64,000 bases of DNA from Ancylostoma caninum (taxonomy: Eukaryota > Nematoda > Chromadorea > Rhabditida > Ancylostomatidae), in assembly GCA_037903475.1 (NCBI GenBank), contig JBAJFG010000582.1, positions 372,001-436,000 on the forward strand, in the 5' to 3' direction. A program made the translations under genes and the position numbers. The notes beneath the pieces are model-generated. The model was given only the letters and a program-made list of their open reading frames with translations. It had not been told where the DNA came from and did not search any database. Below, piece after piece: positions 32,107 to 43,656 of this stretch. How positions within the stretch are numbered: position 1 is the first letter of the stretch; each line of letters starts with the position of its first letter.

Positions 32107-35100
32107 AGTGTTGTTCTTACTGAACCACCACAAATGAAATGTTTCCTTAGAGTCAAAATACAAAAGAAACGTACGTTTCGATATTAACGTGAGGACAACA
32201 CAGAGTACATGCAATAGCCTACTTCCTACATGTTTTTGTAGGACGGAAGAGTAAGGAGGATTAATGGATCTTCAACTGTATCAAAATTCTATATAGTTGG
32301 AGTTGAAACTCCTCTCATACGAGCTTCTAGTTGGCCAATCTGGTGGAATTCACGTGGAGGAATTGAGCGTCTTTGATGTGAAAGGCCATTTCATGTTGTA
32401 CGCTGTTGTTTCCAACCAAATGCCCCTGCTGGATTCACATGCAATTGAGAGATAATATCAGTGGTGATTCGTGGTACATCAGATATCTGCCATTGAAATA
32501 CTGATTTGCTTACTTTTCATGCTAAAGAAAAATATGCGAAGTAGAGGAAAAACAACTGAGAAAAGGAGAACTCTGGGTAGTCTCGCCTACAGATTACACG
32601 ATAGTAGGCCTGCGCTTAAAATGGTGGTTCAAACTTCGGAAATTATGCCAGAAAGTTGTTTACCAGTAGAAGTATGTAGTTGTATGATTTCTTATCATAT
32701 TCCATGGTTGAGAATGAGTGCATGTTTTTGTGCCTAGTTAGAGCAAAGTATTTTTCAAGTTTGATCCGTTCCATTCTTTGGAGCGAATAACGGTTGGGGA
32801 ACTACCCGACGCGAATGAAAAATGGCGAATAATTTCTGATTTCAATCGTCATTAGCGTCTGAGTTCAGTAAGTTAGCTAAACACATTTGGTAAAAAGTAA
32901 TATAGTGTTTGATACAAGAAAGAATCATATTGACAACAGCAGACTTGTCCGAATGAAGTTCACCAAAATGACCAGCGAGAAGCTCGAACTAAGGAGTGTC
33001 CACTCCTACTGACTCCACGCCTGAAATATTCTAGTGGCATGGCACTTTTTGTCATTTTTCATATGCATTCGTAGGGCTTTATTTACGAGTTGCTGCTACA
33101 AATTGAGTCGCCTCAAATAACACAAATTTTTATAGGCGAGGAACTAGGAAACTACCCTTTCTCTAGCTACTTTAGTGCATGGGATATAGAGTTATAAATA
33201 GAGATATTAAAGTGATTATTATATACAAAGTTATATGTAATAATAACTTATAGTTTTCCTAAGAAGTTCTCTTTCCCAAGAAGTTCGCATTGCTATGTTC
33301 AATGAGACAATATAATAGACAGGTAGACAACTATCTGAGCTATTCTACTTATTGATTTACTACATACATATGAATTGTACTAAAATAATTGAGTCACTTC
33401 TGCCCTCCAGGCAGTCATTGTCTTCGAATTTCATGTGCATTGTACTTGTAGTCTTAATCTTGTACCTGTGAATCAGCGTGGTATAGCCACGCACAAATAA
33501 ATAAATGAATGAACCCAAGTGGCCAAGATTACCGTTGTTTCGAGAAAATAGCAATCCCACTGTCTCTGGAAAACAGCCTGAACTAGAATTTCCAAGTCCT
33601 CTCTGTCGTTATTGCTTTTCAATATTTTTTCTTAGCTGCTCAACCTGATCTCTTTCAATAACTTAGGCACTGTCCGCTTTCTAGGTCAGGAAAGTTTGTG
33701 AAGACGCCAGTTTTCCACTTAATCTCTTTGTTTTCTCCCAGCTCCAACAAGGAACTATTTATTTATTCGGAGCACTCCGAGTGAGCCAAAAAAGAAAACA
33801 TAGGCAGTTGAACTACGAAGTTTAATCCAATGAGTGGTAGCGAATCAAAAACAAAAGACAAAGCACCTCAATGATTACACAAGGAACACTTTTCAATTAT
33901 ACTAGATAGAGAATGCAGTCCTTGTAGCTCTTGTAGCTACCTATAAAATATTGTAGTTGGGTAGGAATGCAAAAACCGAAAGCTGAACTCCTTACTCTTC
34001 CTGTGTAAGCAAAGGCAAAGCAAGGCAGGGCAAGGAACTGAACAAAAGAAGGTTTGACTATTGTCTTTAACCAGCGTCCAATCACAAATGAAGGAAGAGA
34101 CATGTTACTCAGCATTTATTTAATCAGACATCAGGCAAATGAGCGCAGGGAGTTCCCACGAATACAAGTATGCATGGGAAATCAAGCTGCACATTTTCGG
34201 ATTATAAGGATTCCTTTAAAGCGCTGGTAGTGCCACTTAATATGCTTGCTCGCCAAATGGTACCCAAATGTAATACCGGCCACGCGGGTATACTTGTCAC
34301 AACCAACTCCAGGTACAACGATGGTTTTACCTCAAACTTAAGTAATTAAACCAGATAACAATAAAATTACGATAACGATAAAATAACGGAATACATGCGA
34401 CAAATCAAAAATCAAAGCAAATACACATCAGACAAATTCTTCAAACCTAACTACTTGATTGAGAAATAGACATTTTCGTTCGAAACATCTACTTGCCATT
34501 CAGAAGGATGGAATTTTGACTTGCATCAAAAGAGATGACTACTCGACTACGATATAGAGAAAGATAACTTGCACGTAAAGAAGTGAAATCACGTGTAGAA
34601 GTGAAATCTCAATCAATCAATTAAGGAAACATGAAAAACCGAAACTTCTTTTTTTAAAATTCTTCTTGGCTTTCCAAGGTGGGAAATTTCTACTTGTACT
34701 AAGTGAGTGAATAGTTGATGCTCGTATAAGTAAAGTAACTTGCACTACAAAATCAATTTAAGGCGCTGAAGCTAGGATGAGGAAGAAAAATTCTCTATCA
34801 GGAAATACTTGACTTTCAGAGGAAAAGATTTTTACTTGCAACAAATGAATTACTACTTGAGCATTAAAAGGGAAAAAACAGCTTGCTGATCAAAATGAAA
34901 ATAATCGATCAAAGAACATGAAACGGGCGCCGAATCACTTGAAAGAGATACTTGACGCAGCGCTCGGTCCCGTTTTATGGGGAAGCGAGGAACGTGATGT
35001 TTTTACAGGGTCGACGCGCGGCTTCTGATGAACGCAGGAGATAACTTGCCTGCAACATTCCTTAACTATTGATCCGCTTAACAGAATAGTTGTCGATAGG

Positions 35101-35291
35101 AAAAATATATGATAAAACTACACTCTACATCTAAAATGCTGAAGGAAGAAATAATATAAAAGAGTCGATCTTGTCGACATCCCTTTCCCAAGAATCTGAG
35201 GTAAGACTTGCCAGATGAAAACATCTGAAGTCAGACTTGCCAGATGAAAACAGTCAAGCGAACATGACGTAAAAAAGCATTCCTGTATGTT
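32107..35291. other. Intergenic, AT-rich, with a possible non-LTR tail
   Basis: No supported exon. At about 33,465-33,515 the sequence GGTATAGCCACGCACAAATA followed by AATAAATGAATGAA looks like the 3' end of a non-LTR retrotransposon with a short tandem tail, but nothing coding lies upstream of it. Confidence 0.35.
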
Positions 35292-35650
35292 CTCAGAACC
35301 CCAAAAACAACTTTTCGACAAGCATTTGGCAAGCAATTATTTGGTCGCATCTGAAAATTGCTTTTCCAAAAGCTTGTCGACAACTTGGTTTTGCACTTCC
35401 TCGTCCACAACTTGTCCGCCCAAAGGCTTGTCGATAACTTTTCTTTTCGTCTTCCTTGCCGACGGGTGGTCGACCGTATGAAGTTGTTCTTAACCCGTTC
35501 TTCACTGACAATCTGTCAGCTCTACGCTACAAAATTGATCAACGTAGAACCTGTGGATGTGGAGGCTTGCACAATCATCACAATCGCCCTTCATTAGGAA
35601 GCAAAGTCCTTCCTAGAAGTGTACCATAGCAACCATTGCCCTGGTGTCCT

Positions 35651-38600
35651 CTATACTTGCACATCTTTGGAAAAATTTCGAATATTCGAATAATCGAATA
35701 TATTCGAAAATAGACTTTCTCGAATATTCGAATATCGAATATATTCGAAAAACGGAAATTTCAAATATTTGAATTTTTGAATATATTCAGAAATCGGCTT
35801 TTTCAAATATTCGAATTTCGAATAATTATTCGAATAAATTATTCGAATAAATCATTCGAACAAATGTCCTAGAATGAAACGCTGGACAGACTCAAAACTT
35901 CAGAACAAACCTTCAATCTAACGAATAAGTTTGAAAAACAAAATTTCGAGTGATTTCAACTTATTCACGCAAGCCAGATCAAAATGTGGATGATAACTAA
36001 AAATTAGAGGAAAATTAGAGCACCAACAGAGCAAAGCAAAGTATCGGGTGTTAATGTAAGTCTTTGCGCCTTTCGCTTTCTCCGCCTGTGAGCGTCGATG
36101 GTTGTGCGTTTTTCGCGGACGCGCTCGCGCTGAAATCCTCACCGCGACAACAAACTACAGATTTTCCTCGACAGTTAACTTCAAATGTGATTACAAAACT
36201 ACCGAGAAAATACTGATTTGTCACTACAACTGTGACTCCAGCGTGAGCGATGCGGGCGCTTCGCGTGCTTGTCGTGTCCGCAAGAAACGCACCGCCACCG
36301 ACGCTCGCTCCTTGTCAACTTTCGGCTATGAGTTACATAGATTCGAAAGAGCCATAGCTGCTCCATAAGAAGGTTATAACCAATTCATTTATACTAACAA
36401 CTTGCTTAAATTTCAGGACGACGAGATGGAGTATTGCGTCCATGAAAAGCAACATTATTTACATCTGCCTCTCCTAGCTCGAGAGGCAACCAAAACTCCT
36501 CAAGCGACTTTCGTATGCCATGTAGGGAAGTCAAGTTGTGCTTGAAAAAAAATCGCTCATCAGGGGTCTCAAACATCAAGGAGGCCATTTATTGTCCCGG
36601 AGAAGCCAACCACCACGACTAGTCGAGTTGCTTGAGAGGAATTGCGTGGGCCTATAGACAGATGGATATCGTACTTCTCAAACGTACTATTTAAATGGAA
36701 TTATTCAGCTAAAAAATCCAGTCGCATCAATTCAAAAATCCTACCGGTTGATAACGTATAGGAGTGTTTATACATTTTCGCGACGCGACGGCGTCGCGGC
36801 GACGGCCACAACACGCGCGACGCGACGGGTAGCGAAGCCGTCGCGTCATCCCGTCGCGCCATGCTGAACGCCGCAAATTTACGTACCCACGCAAAATCAC
36901 ATGCACACCCCGACGTAGCGGGGATCATGGGTTTCCACGGACTGTTTTGGACCTCGTGGTACCGCTTCTGGTCCAGAATGTTTAGAGGAAGTTCTCAGCG
37001 AATTTCAGTGATGATCCCTGCGGCGACTGCAATTTTGAGCCGGGTTCCTCGCCAAGAATGTTTGTTTCCAAGATATCGAAGAAAGCATTGCGAGTTTTTC
37101 TCATTTATTTGTATGTTCAGAGATTTGTTCTTGCACTTGAGTTATCAGAATGGTTTTTCTCCTATGCATACATTGTTGTGGTCCCGTGCTTCGACACTTT
37201 GTGTTTTTTTTTTTCACTGTTCAGGTGTGTTCTAGCAGTACTGCCAAGGTTTTCCTTGTTAAAGGTATCGTTGTTCCAGTGCCTCGATTTGATGTTTTTT
37301 AGTCCTGTGCTGGTCGAGTGTGTGAATTTCTGACCTAGTTGAGAGTTTCATTCACTAAGCCATGTTCTAGCCCGTGCTTTTGATCTTTTCCAATCTTTCA
37401 CTAGTTAGAAGTGTTATGTTGTGATTTCTGTGTGGTGGTGGGGAAGGGGGGGGGGGGCTTGCACAAAACCACACCAGAACGTGAAAAATTATAAGAAGTG
37501 TCGGAGCGCTATCCTATCATTCACCTACGCTAACCTACGGACTATCCTACATTCACCTATAAATCAGTACCGCACTGATCGAACACTGTTCTGAAGCACC
37601 TGTACAACGATGTCTACATGAAAGGGAAGCGATACCGATAACTCAAGTTCAGAACAAAATCTCTAGATCAATATATAGTAACATGTATACCCACATTGTG
37701 TTCTTCTACAGCTCGGGTGATCAGTTGTAAGTAGTAACCGCTCATAAGCAGAAGACAACATCAAAGACATAAAAAGCTGACAAAATTACTACCTAAAAAC
37801 CATACGACGCGTCCAGGTTCGTTCACATTCACATCTCCAACTGAATTCGTCTTATTCCGTAGGTTTTGGGCGAAAACCACTCGAAAAACTATGGAACAGT
37901 GGTCAATTCTTGTTCGCAACATCAGCGAAACCATCGCGTCGCGTCTGCTAGCAGGCGCGACGCGAATTCGTCCCATCGCGTCGTTTTTCAAGAAAAAAGT
38001 ATAAACAGGGTGCGACGTTGCGTCGCGATGGGAATCGCCAACTACCACATCGCGACCATTGTTTGTGCATGCATCCACTCGGGACCCATCGCATTTGAAC
38101 AGTTTGCTGGGACGCGACGGTCGCGTCGCGCCGAAGTATAAACACTCCTTATGGTACCACTTTGCCAACATCATCAAACTCTAAGAGCTAAGCTTATAAT
38201 GTCTTTTCACGTTTGTATTCCACCTTCGAGCTTACGCGTTTCCCAGCATCTGATGTTTTCTGATCTCTTTGGATGGAAAAAGCAAAAACGGCGTTTTTTT
38301 CCAGCTCGGCATTTTTCATGCTAGACGCGAAAATCAAGTGAATCAACATTTTGAGAAACCCCATGATGATATTGTAGAGGAAGAAAAGCGCCTTTAGACG
38401 GGAATGAGTTATCGGAAGAATGGCATACTCGTGATGACGCCTAATAGATTCAAATTCTCCACTGGGGGCGTAATGGAAGGCTAAAAGTCGTTGCATATTT
38501 TTGTTCTGTTTTTGCTTTTATTTTCATTTTCAAAACAAAGTCGTGGGAGCACTCTGTATTCGCATATAGGGCGCCTCCATTCGGTTCAAAACTAGACGAA

Positions 38601-38837
38601 CAAAAGCAAACGTCTCTAAATCACTTCATATGATTATAATATCGAACATTCGGGTGCCGCATTCGAATAAAGGGGACTTCGAATATTCGAATAATCGAAT
38701 ATATTCAAAAACTGACTTTTTCGAATATTCGAATTTCGAATATATTCGAAAAGGGAAATTTTCGAATATTCGAAAGATTCGATTCGAATAATTTATTCGA
38801 ACGACCGAATATTTATTCGACTCGGTTGCAAGTATAG
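35651..38837. mobile_element. 3.2-kb TIR transposon with AATATTCG-rich ends
   Basis: An 11-bp perfect terminal inverted repeat CTATACTTGCA / TGCAAGTATAG is flanked by TGTCCT on both sides (35645-35650 and 38838-38843). Each end continues into about 200 bp of GAATATTCGAATAATCGAAT-type palindromic words (35,680-35,870 and 38,640-38,825). The interior shows no convincing transposase and contains a second, nested element at 36760-38149. The 6-bp target duplication does not identify a superfamily; hAT would normally give 8 bp. Confidence 0.7.
36760..38149. mobile_element. 1.39-kb TIR element with GCGACGCGAC ends
   Basis: The ends are AGGAGTGTTTATAC and the reverse complement GTATAAACACTCCT, each followed inward by CGCGACGCGACGG-type words. 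The three bases TAT lie outside each end (36757-36759 and 38150-38152). Further GACGCGACG words cluster at 36,775-36,865 and 37,930-38,135. No transposase is evident. Superfamily unknown; a 3-bp duplication would be compatible with a Harbinger-like element, which is a guess. Confidence 0.7.
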
Positions 38838-39149
38838 TGTCCTTAATGGTTGCATCGCATGCTACGCGGGTATTGGAACATGACCCTCTCTCGTCGACAG
38901 GATGTTCAGCTGAAAGATTGTCAACAACTTTTTCCGCCGAAAGCTTGCATGCAAGTTGCTTCTTGGAAAAGCTGGTCGACAACTTGTTTTTCCTCTTACT
39001 TGTCGACAAGTTGTCGGGAGAAAAGCTTGTCGACAACTTGTTTTTGGGTGGCATGATGACGTCAAAGTTGTAGACAACGATGTGCTAGTTAAAAGCTTGT
39101 GTGCAAGTTGCTTTTGAGCAAAGCTGGGCCGACAACTTGTTTTTGGGGT

Positions 39150-39393
39150 TGTCGAGCCCACAAGTCAACGTGGGCGGAGCCAACCCGCAGACGAGCGGGA
39201 GACGGCCTGGCGACCGGCGGCCCTTCCTTTCCCCCTGGCTTCTCACGAAGCCACGCCCCTTTTTCTCACTACCCTTTTGATGCATTAAAGATAAAGTATT
39301 TATATACACATTATTAGTTATTATTATTACAAGACCCTACATCACGGGTGGAAGGACTCAAGTTAAGGACGTGCACAATCCTTAAACCTGACA
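39150..39393 (+). repeat. 5' LTR, 244 bp
   Basis: TGTCGAGCCCACAAGTCAAC to AATCCTTAAACCTGACA. TG..CA ends. A TATTTATATA stretch near 39,298 could serve as a TATA element. Confidence 0.9.
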
Positions 39394-40277
39394 TGGAGGT
39401 CCCGGGTTGTTCCCTTTTTATTTATTTACCCAAATAACTCCCCCTTTTGATTTTATGGTATGAATTTGGGCCTAATTCATACTAAACCCGCCGTAGTCGC
39501 ACCCCTCGTCTCCTACGTAATTTAACGTAAAAAAATTCTTTTGAGTCCAGGCGATGGGTCTGAATTTACTTAAAAAAAATTAATTCTTTTTCCCTTTCCC
39601 CACCCCTTAACCCATCACCCTCCCCCCTTACTTGTGCATTATTGCTAATTATTTGTTTGTTTTCATTTTTAACCGAGATAAATTTCCGTGATGCCGTGAT
39701 TTCCTGATTCCCCTAACCAAACCTTACCAACCTCCCCCCCCCCCCAACCTCCCCTCTTTTTCTACCAATTTCCCACACTATTTTTTTCCCCTTCAATTTT
39801 TTTTCTAGCCGAGATAATATTCCGTGATTCCGTGACTCCGTGATTCCGTGATTTCGAGATAATTCCCCCCTTCCTTTTTTTTCTTTCTTTCCTCCATTAT
39901 TTCCCGTTTCCCCCACTTTTATTATAGATTCCTAATTCCCCCCCCCCCTTTTTTTCATACCGAGAAAATACCGAGAAAATTGCTGTTGCACCCCTAATAT
40001 ATTTTTTTTCTACTCCTTCTTCCATTTATTCATAAATTCTTTATTATTTCCCGTTTTATCTAGAAAATAAATTCAAGGACTCTGTCGCCAATGCTAGCAA
40101 TGTACAAAATGTAAATAGAACCTATTTTTTTTTCAATCATCCACGCGAACCCACTTGTTGACACCCAGTTGAACCAAATCGCAGCTGCTACCGCGAAGTA
40201 ACCCACACAACAACGCTTTCTACCAAAAAAAAATTTTTTTAAACCAAAATTTTCAAAACTTTCCAAAATAACTTCTG

Positions 40278-40571
40278 TTGTGCAATCCTCGGAGCACCTA
40301 TTATTTATTTGTATCCCATTTCTTATCAACCAAGCACCATGCCTGCTATTGCGCAACCGTCAGAGCCCAAGCACTATTTATTTGCATATCATTTTATCAA
40401 CCCCAAGCGCTGTACGTTCTGTTGCGCAACCACCACAGGCCGCAGTATCTATCTGCATACATCTTTATCAGTCTGAGAACCGTACCTCTTATCCCAACTC
40501 CCAAAGGGTACCGTATTATTTGTTTGGACAGCATTTTTATCATCCCAAACGCAGTGCTCTCTTGCGCAACC
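40278..40571 (+). repeat. Tandem repeat of about 71 bp, four units
   Basis: TTGCGCAACC or a variant marks unit starts at 40278, 40349, 40422 and 40562, with the third interval holding two degraded units. Each unit continues with TATTTATTTGCAT-like and TTTATCA-like words. It lies immediately upstream of the integrase frame, where pol would normally be. Confidence 0.75.
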
Positions 40572-40612
40572 CTGGTCAAATATCTATGGTAACCTTCTAA
40601 CCCCGCCCATAA

Positions 40613-42028
40613 CCATCAGCCGTGAACTCTGTTCGAACAAGCCATCTTCCTGACTTGGAGAAAATCCGAGAAAGTCAACAAAATTCCGTTTATGGAAGCC
40701 TGATCAACTTCCTAACCGGAAAAGTCAAAAATCCACCAGACCAATTTCTCGGCACACTTGATAAATTCTCTATGTTTCAAGGAGCTCTGTATTACACGGT
40801 AAACAAAAAACCAAAGCTGCTCATACCAACCACTGAGCAACAAAATGGCATTATCGCAATCTTCCATGACAATCCACTGCTAGGGTCGCACTTTGGAATT
40901 CGGAAAACTTATAAGAATATTTCCGCGAAATACTATTGGCCGAACATGTACAGCGATATAGCTTTGTATGTAAAAACTTGTTCACTATGCCAAAAAGTAA
41001 AAACACCTGCTGGTAATATCATTCGTGAAGAATTAGGTGTATTCCCGATTCCTCAAAGACCATTTGAGAGGATACACACCGATATCATTGGTCCGCTGCC
41101 TCAGTGCATTAACGGCAACAAATATATTTCTATTACTGTCTGCGCCTTTAGCAAATATATAATCTGCACTCCATTAATTAACCAAACAGCAGACCTCGTC
41201 ATTAAGGCGTTGATCAATGATGTCATTTCAAAACACGGGATTCCTAATGAAATTGTTAGTGACAGAGGTTCCAATTACACGAGTGAGTTGTTTGCCCAAA
41301 TTAATAAGACGCTGGGCATTGCGAATAACCTAACCACTAGCTATAACCACAAGGCAAATGGCCAAGTGGAAAGAATGGTCAAAGTTATTACTGACTCGTT
41401 AACCATATACTGTTCAGAAGCGAGAGATTTGTGGTCGGATCTGTTACAGCCGATCTTTTTTGCTTACAACAGCAGCATAAACGACTCGACTGGGTACAGC
41501 CCTTTCTTCATCATCCACGAAAGGCACCCTATTAGCTGGATAGACATCCTACACAAATTACCATCTTCTCTAACTTTTGTCTCAGATAATTTTGCTGGTC
41601 AGTTTGCAGCAGCTCTGAGAACAACGATCGTCGAAGTTGGAACAAATATTTCTACAAAGACGGCGGCGTACAAGGCAGGATACGACTATCAGAAGAAGGT
41701 ATACAGTAAAGAACTTTCCATTGGAGACCTTGTTTTGCTTCACGACGACACTGTTCGTCCCAAACTGACAATCCAATGGAAAGGTCCATTCGAAGTCGTA
41801 TCTTTTAATCGTCCAAACGTGACTATTAAAAGCCTGTCTTTAAAGGCCCCTCTACAAACTGTTCACATCAATAGACTTAAAATGTATTTCAGCGGGGCAA
41901 AAGAACGTGATGTTCTTGGCCAAAGTAACCAAAAATCTCGCCCACAGACTGGAACATCACGGTCTGATGCACCTCCAGAAAGGCGTTCAGAGCGCCTTCG
42001 ACAAAAGAGCAGACGCGAAAACGTCTAA
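40613..42028 (+). CDS. Ty3/gypsy-type integrase, apparently intact
   Basis: The open frame runs from after a stop at 40610-40612 to TAA at 42026-42028. The first in-frame ATG is at 40772, so the N-terminal 50 or so residues need a non-AUG start, splicing or frameshift. Numbering from 40622: a zinc finger with H82, H90, C120 and C123; catalytic D154 (HTDIIGPLP), D214 (IVSDRGSNYT) and E250 (ANGQVERM), with 35 residues between the second D and E (DD35E); and a GPF/Y module with GPF at 388-390. The tail is basic (RRSERLRQKSRR). The enzyme joins element cDNA to host DNA. All catalytic residues are present. The start of the frame corresponds to the linker that normally follows RNase H, so the upstream pol appears deleted. 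Confidence 0.9.
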   Translation, partial: PSAVNSVRTSHLPDLEKIRESQQNSVYGSLINFLTGKVKNPPDQFLGTLDKFSMFQGALYYTVNKKPKLLIPTTEQQNGIIAIFHDNPLLGSHFGIRKTYKNISAKYYWPNMYSDIALYVKTCSLCQKVKTPAGNIIREELGVFPIPQRPFERIHTDIIGPLPQCINGNKYISITVCAFSKYIICTPLINQTADLVIKALINDVISKHGIPNEIVSDRGSNYTSELFAQINKTLGIANNLTTSYNHKANGQVERMVKVITDSLTIYCSEARDLWSDLLQPIFFAYNSSINDSTGYSPFFIIHERHPISWIDILHKLPSSLTFVSDNFAGQFAAALRTTIVEVGTNISTKTAAYKAGYDYQKKVYSKELSIGDLVLLHDDTVRPKLTIQWKGPFEVVSFNRPNVTIKSLSLKAPLQTVHINRLKMYFSGAKERDVLGQSNQKSRPQTGTSRSDAPPERRSERLRQKSRRENV

Positions 42029-42626
42029 GCTCTAATTTGTCGAGAAGGAGGAAGTAGTAGTAACTATTCAAAAAAAATTCTCATATATTTTTAACAATGA
42101 ATAGATACTGCTGCTTCATTGGTAAGACACTGTTTATAATTCTGCCCGCAGCGCTGCGACATCTTCAAAGGAATTTCTGTGAATTGGCGGTTCATGGAAA
42201 AAAATCACCACTAGGCTGCTCAAATCTCTAATTTTTTCCTACAAAATCACTCCCCTGTAATTGACGCTAGGGAAGTGTCCCTCTCGAGTCAACCACTTGC
42301 AAACCCTCGTTGTATAAGAAAGATATTTCTCAACAAGTGCTCATTAAAAATGACTTATTGTACTCGATGAGGGAAACAAAAATTCAAAATTTGTTTTTCT
42401 TATCGAAGAATAACTTATATATGTTTTTTTTTCGAATGCTGAAATTGCCTCTGTATACATCGATTACTTGAAGATGATGTACTCCATTTTTTTGCACCGC
42501 TGTAATTTTTTCCACATGATTTTTTTTTCTTAAGTGCTGTATTTTCTCCTACAACCATTGTTCAACCGCCACATTGCAAAATTTCAATAACAAACTAGAA
42601 GTCTCCCTTATGGCATAACCTTCACC

Positions 42627-42960
42627 ATGCCACCAGTCGCATCAGAAAATGACGACTCCTTGCTCCAGTTTCCTGTTCGGGTCTGTGCCCATTCGCTCCA
42701 CCGTGACATAATCCATTCGTACTACTTCTCTATGATCCATTCCTCATTGTTCCGTTCCTCTCAGCTCGAGGACGAGCTTATACTTCCACCAGATGTGGGC
42801 AAGGGCGTAACCAATGTTCCCCAAGCCGCATTTGGAACTCAACGGAACGGATTACGCCAAAGCTCCCGGTTTCACAAGAGCAAACGAACCGGGAACCTCG
42901 TGCGAACATTATGGCGATGCAGCAGAAAGCTCGAGGACGAGCTTTATCAACGAATGGACA
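42627..42960 (+). other. 3' internal region of the LTR element with a repeated hairpin word
   Basis: AGCTCGAGGACGAGCTT occurs twice, at about 42765-42781 and 42928-42944. Each copy is a short hairpin (AGCTCG/CGAGCT). An open frame of up to 154 codons runs through into the LTR; its product is not recognised. It may be the remnant of a downstream gene or untranslated sequence. Confidence 0.4.
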
Positions 42961-43204
42961 TGTCGAGCCCACAAGTCAACGTGGGCGGAGCCAACCTGCA
43001 GACGAGCGGGAGACGGCCTGGCGACCGGCGGCCCTTCCTTTCCCCCTGGCTTCTCACGAAGCCACGCCCCTTTTTCTCACTACCCTTTTGATGCATTAAA
43101 GATAAAGTATTTATATACACATTATTAGTTATTATTATTACAAGACCCTACATCACGGGTGGAAGGACTCAAGTTAAGGACGTGCACAATCCTTAAACTT
43201 GACA
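42961..43204 (+). repeat. 3' LTR, 244 bp
   Basis: Identical to 39150-39393 except for two C-to-T differences, in CCAACCTGCAG and in TTAAACTTGACA. Confidence 0.9.
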
Positions 43205-43656
43205 GGGTTCTGAGTAACTAAAATAAACTCGATAGGCTTCTTGTGAAGCGAAAAGCCACAACCACAAATGCAATTCATGTATGTAAGAGAGCACTAGATG
43301 ATAAGCTCAGAAGATGAAACAAACAAGAAAAGGCGACATAAAACCGTGAGTTGTCGTTGTACGTTTAGTCTATCCAAAGCAAAGTCGTTACAGGAAACTA
43401 TGCAGACGAGTTGACTGCTAAAACGAGTCCACGAGTCATTGTTTTTAGAATATCTAAATTATTGATCCCATTTGGCTTAGTTCTGGATGAATTTGAGTTA
43501 GACATACTGCGAATGAAGCTGGTAAATCGTCTAGCCAGCAAGGAGCCCGACAGAGGAAAGAATTGAACACTTTGGAAAGGTTTCTCCTATTCAATTAAGG
43601 ACATTGAAAGGCAGAAATACCTGTCTCCACCACTTGCTTGTGCTTCACTCTGAAAT

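Larger units (their letters stand above)
39150..43204 (+). mobile_element. LTR retrotransposon (Ty3/gypsy type) with integrase only
   Basis: Two 244-bp LTRs (39150-39393 and 42961-43204) begin TGTCGAGCCC and end CTGACA or TTGACA. They differ at two positions, so the insertion is young. GGGT is duplicated at 39146-39149 and 43205-43208. The sequence after the 5' LTR starts TGGAGGTCCCGGG and could be a primer-binding site; no clear polypurine tract precedes the 3' LTR. Internal sequence holds one long frame, an integrase. No gag, protease, reverse transcriptase or RNase H was found between 39,394 and 40,600, which is instead pyrimidine-rich and contains a 71-bp tandem repeat. It inserted into the terminal 10 bp of a MITE. 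Confidence 0.9.
35292..43214. mobile_element. CTCAGAAC-family MITE interrupted by two later insertions
   Basis: Left part 35292-35650 begins CTCAGAACCCCAAAAACAA. The middle part 38844-39149 continues after a 3.2-kb insert. The last bases, 43209-43214, complete GGGGTTCTGAG after a 4.06-kb LTR element. Removing the inserts, with one copy of each target duplication, leaves about 670 bp whose order of blocks matches the uninterrupted relative at 53712-54277 (for example ACCATTGCC..GGTGTCC then AATGGTT.CATCG). The right flank is TA; the left flank is TT. Confidence 0.75.

Noticed and set aside
31842..32156. 104-codon minus-strand frame
   Set aside because: It overlaps both arms of a palindromic MITE, so the frame on both strands is a mirror effect.
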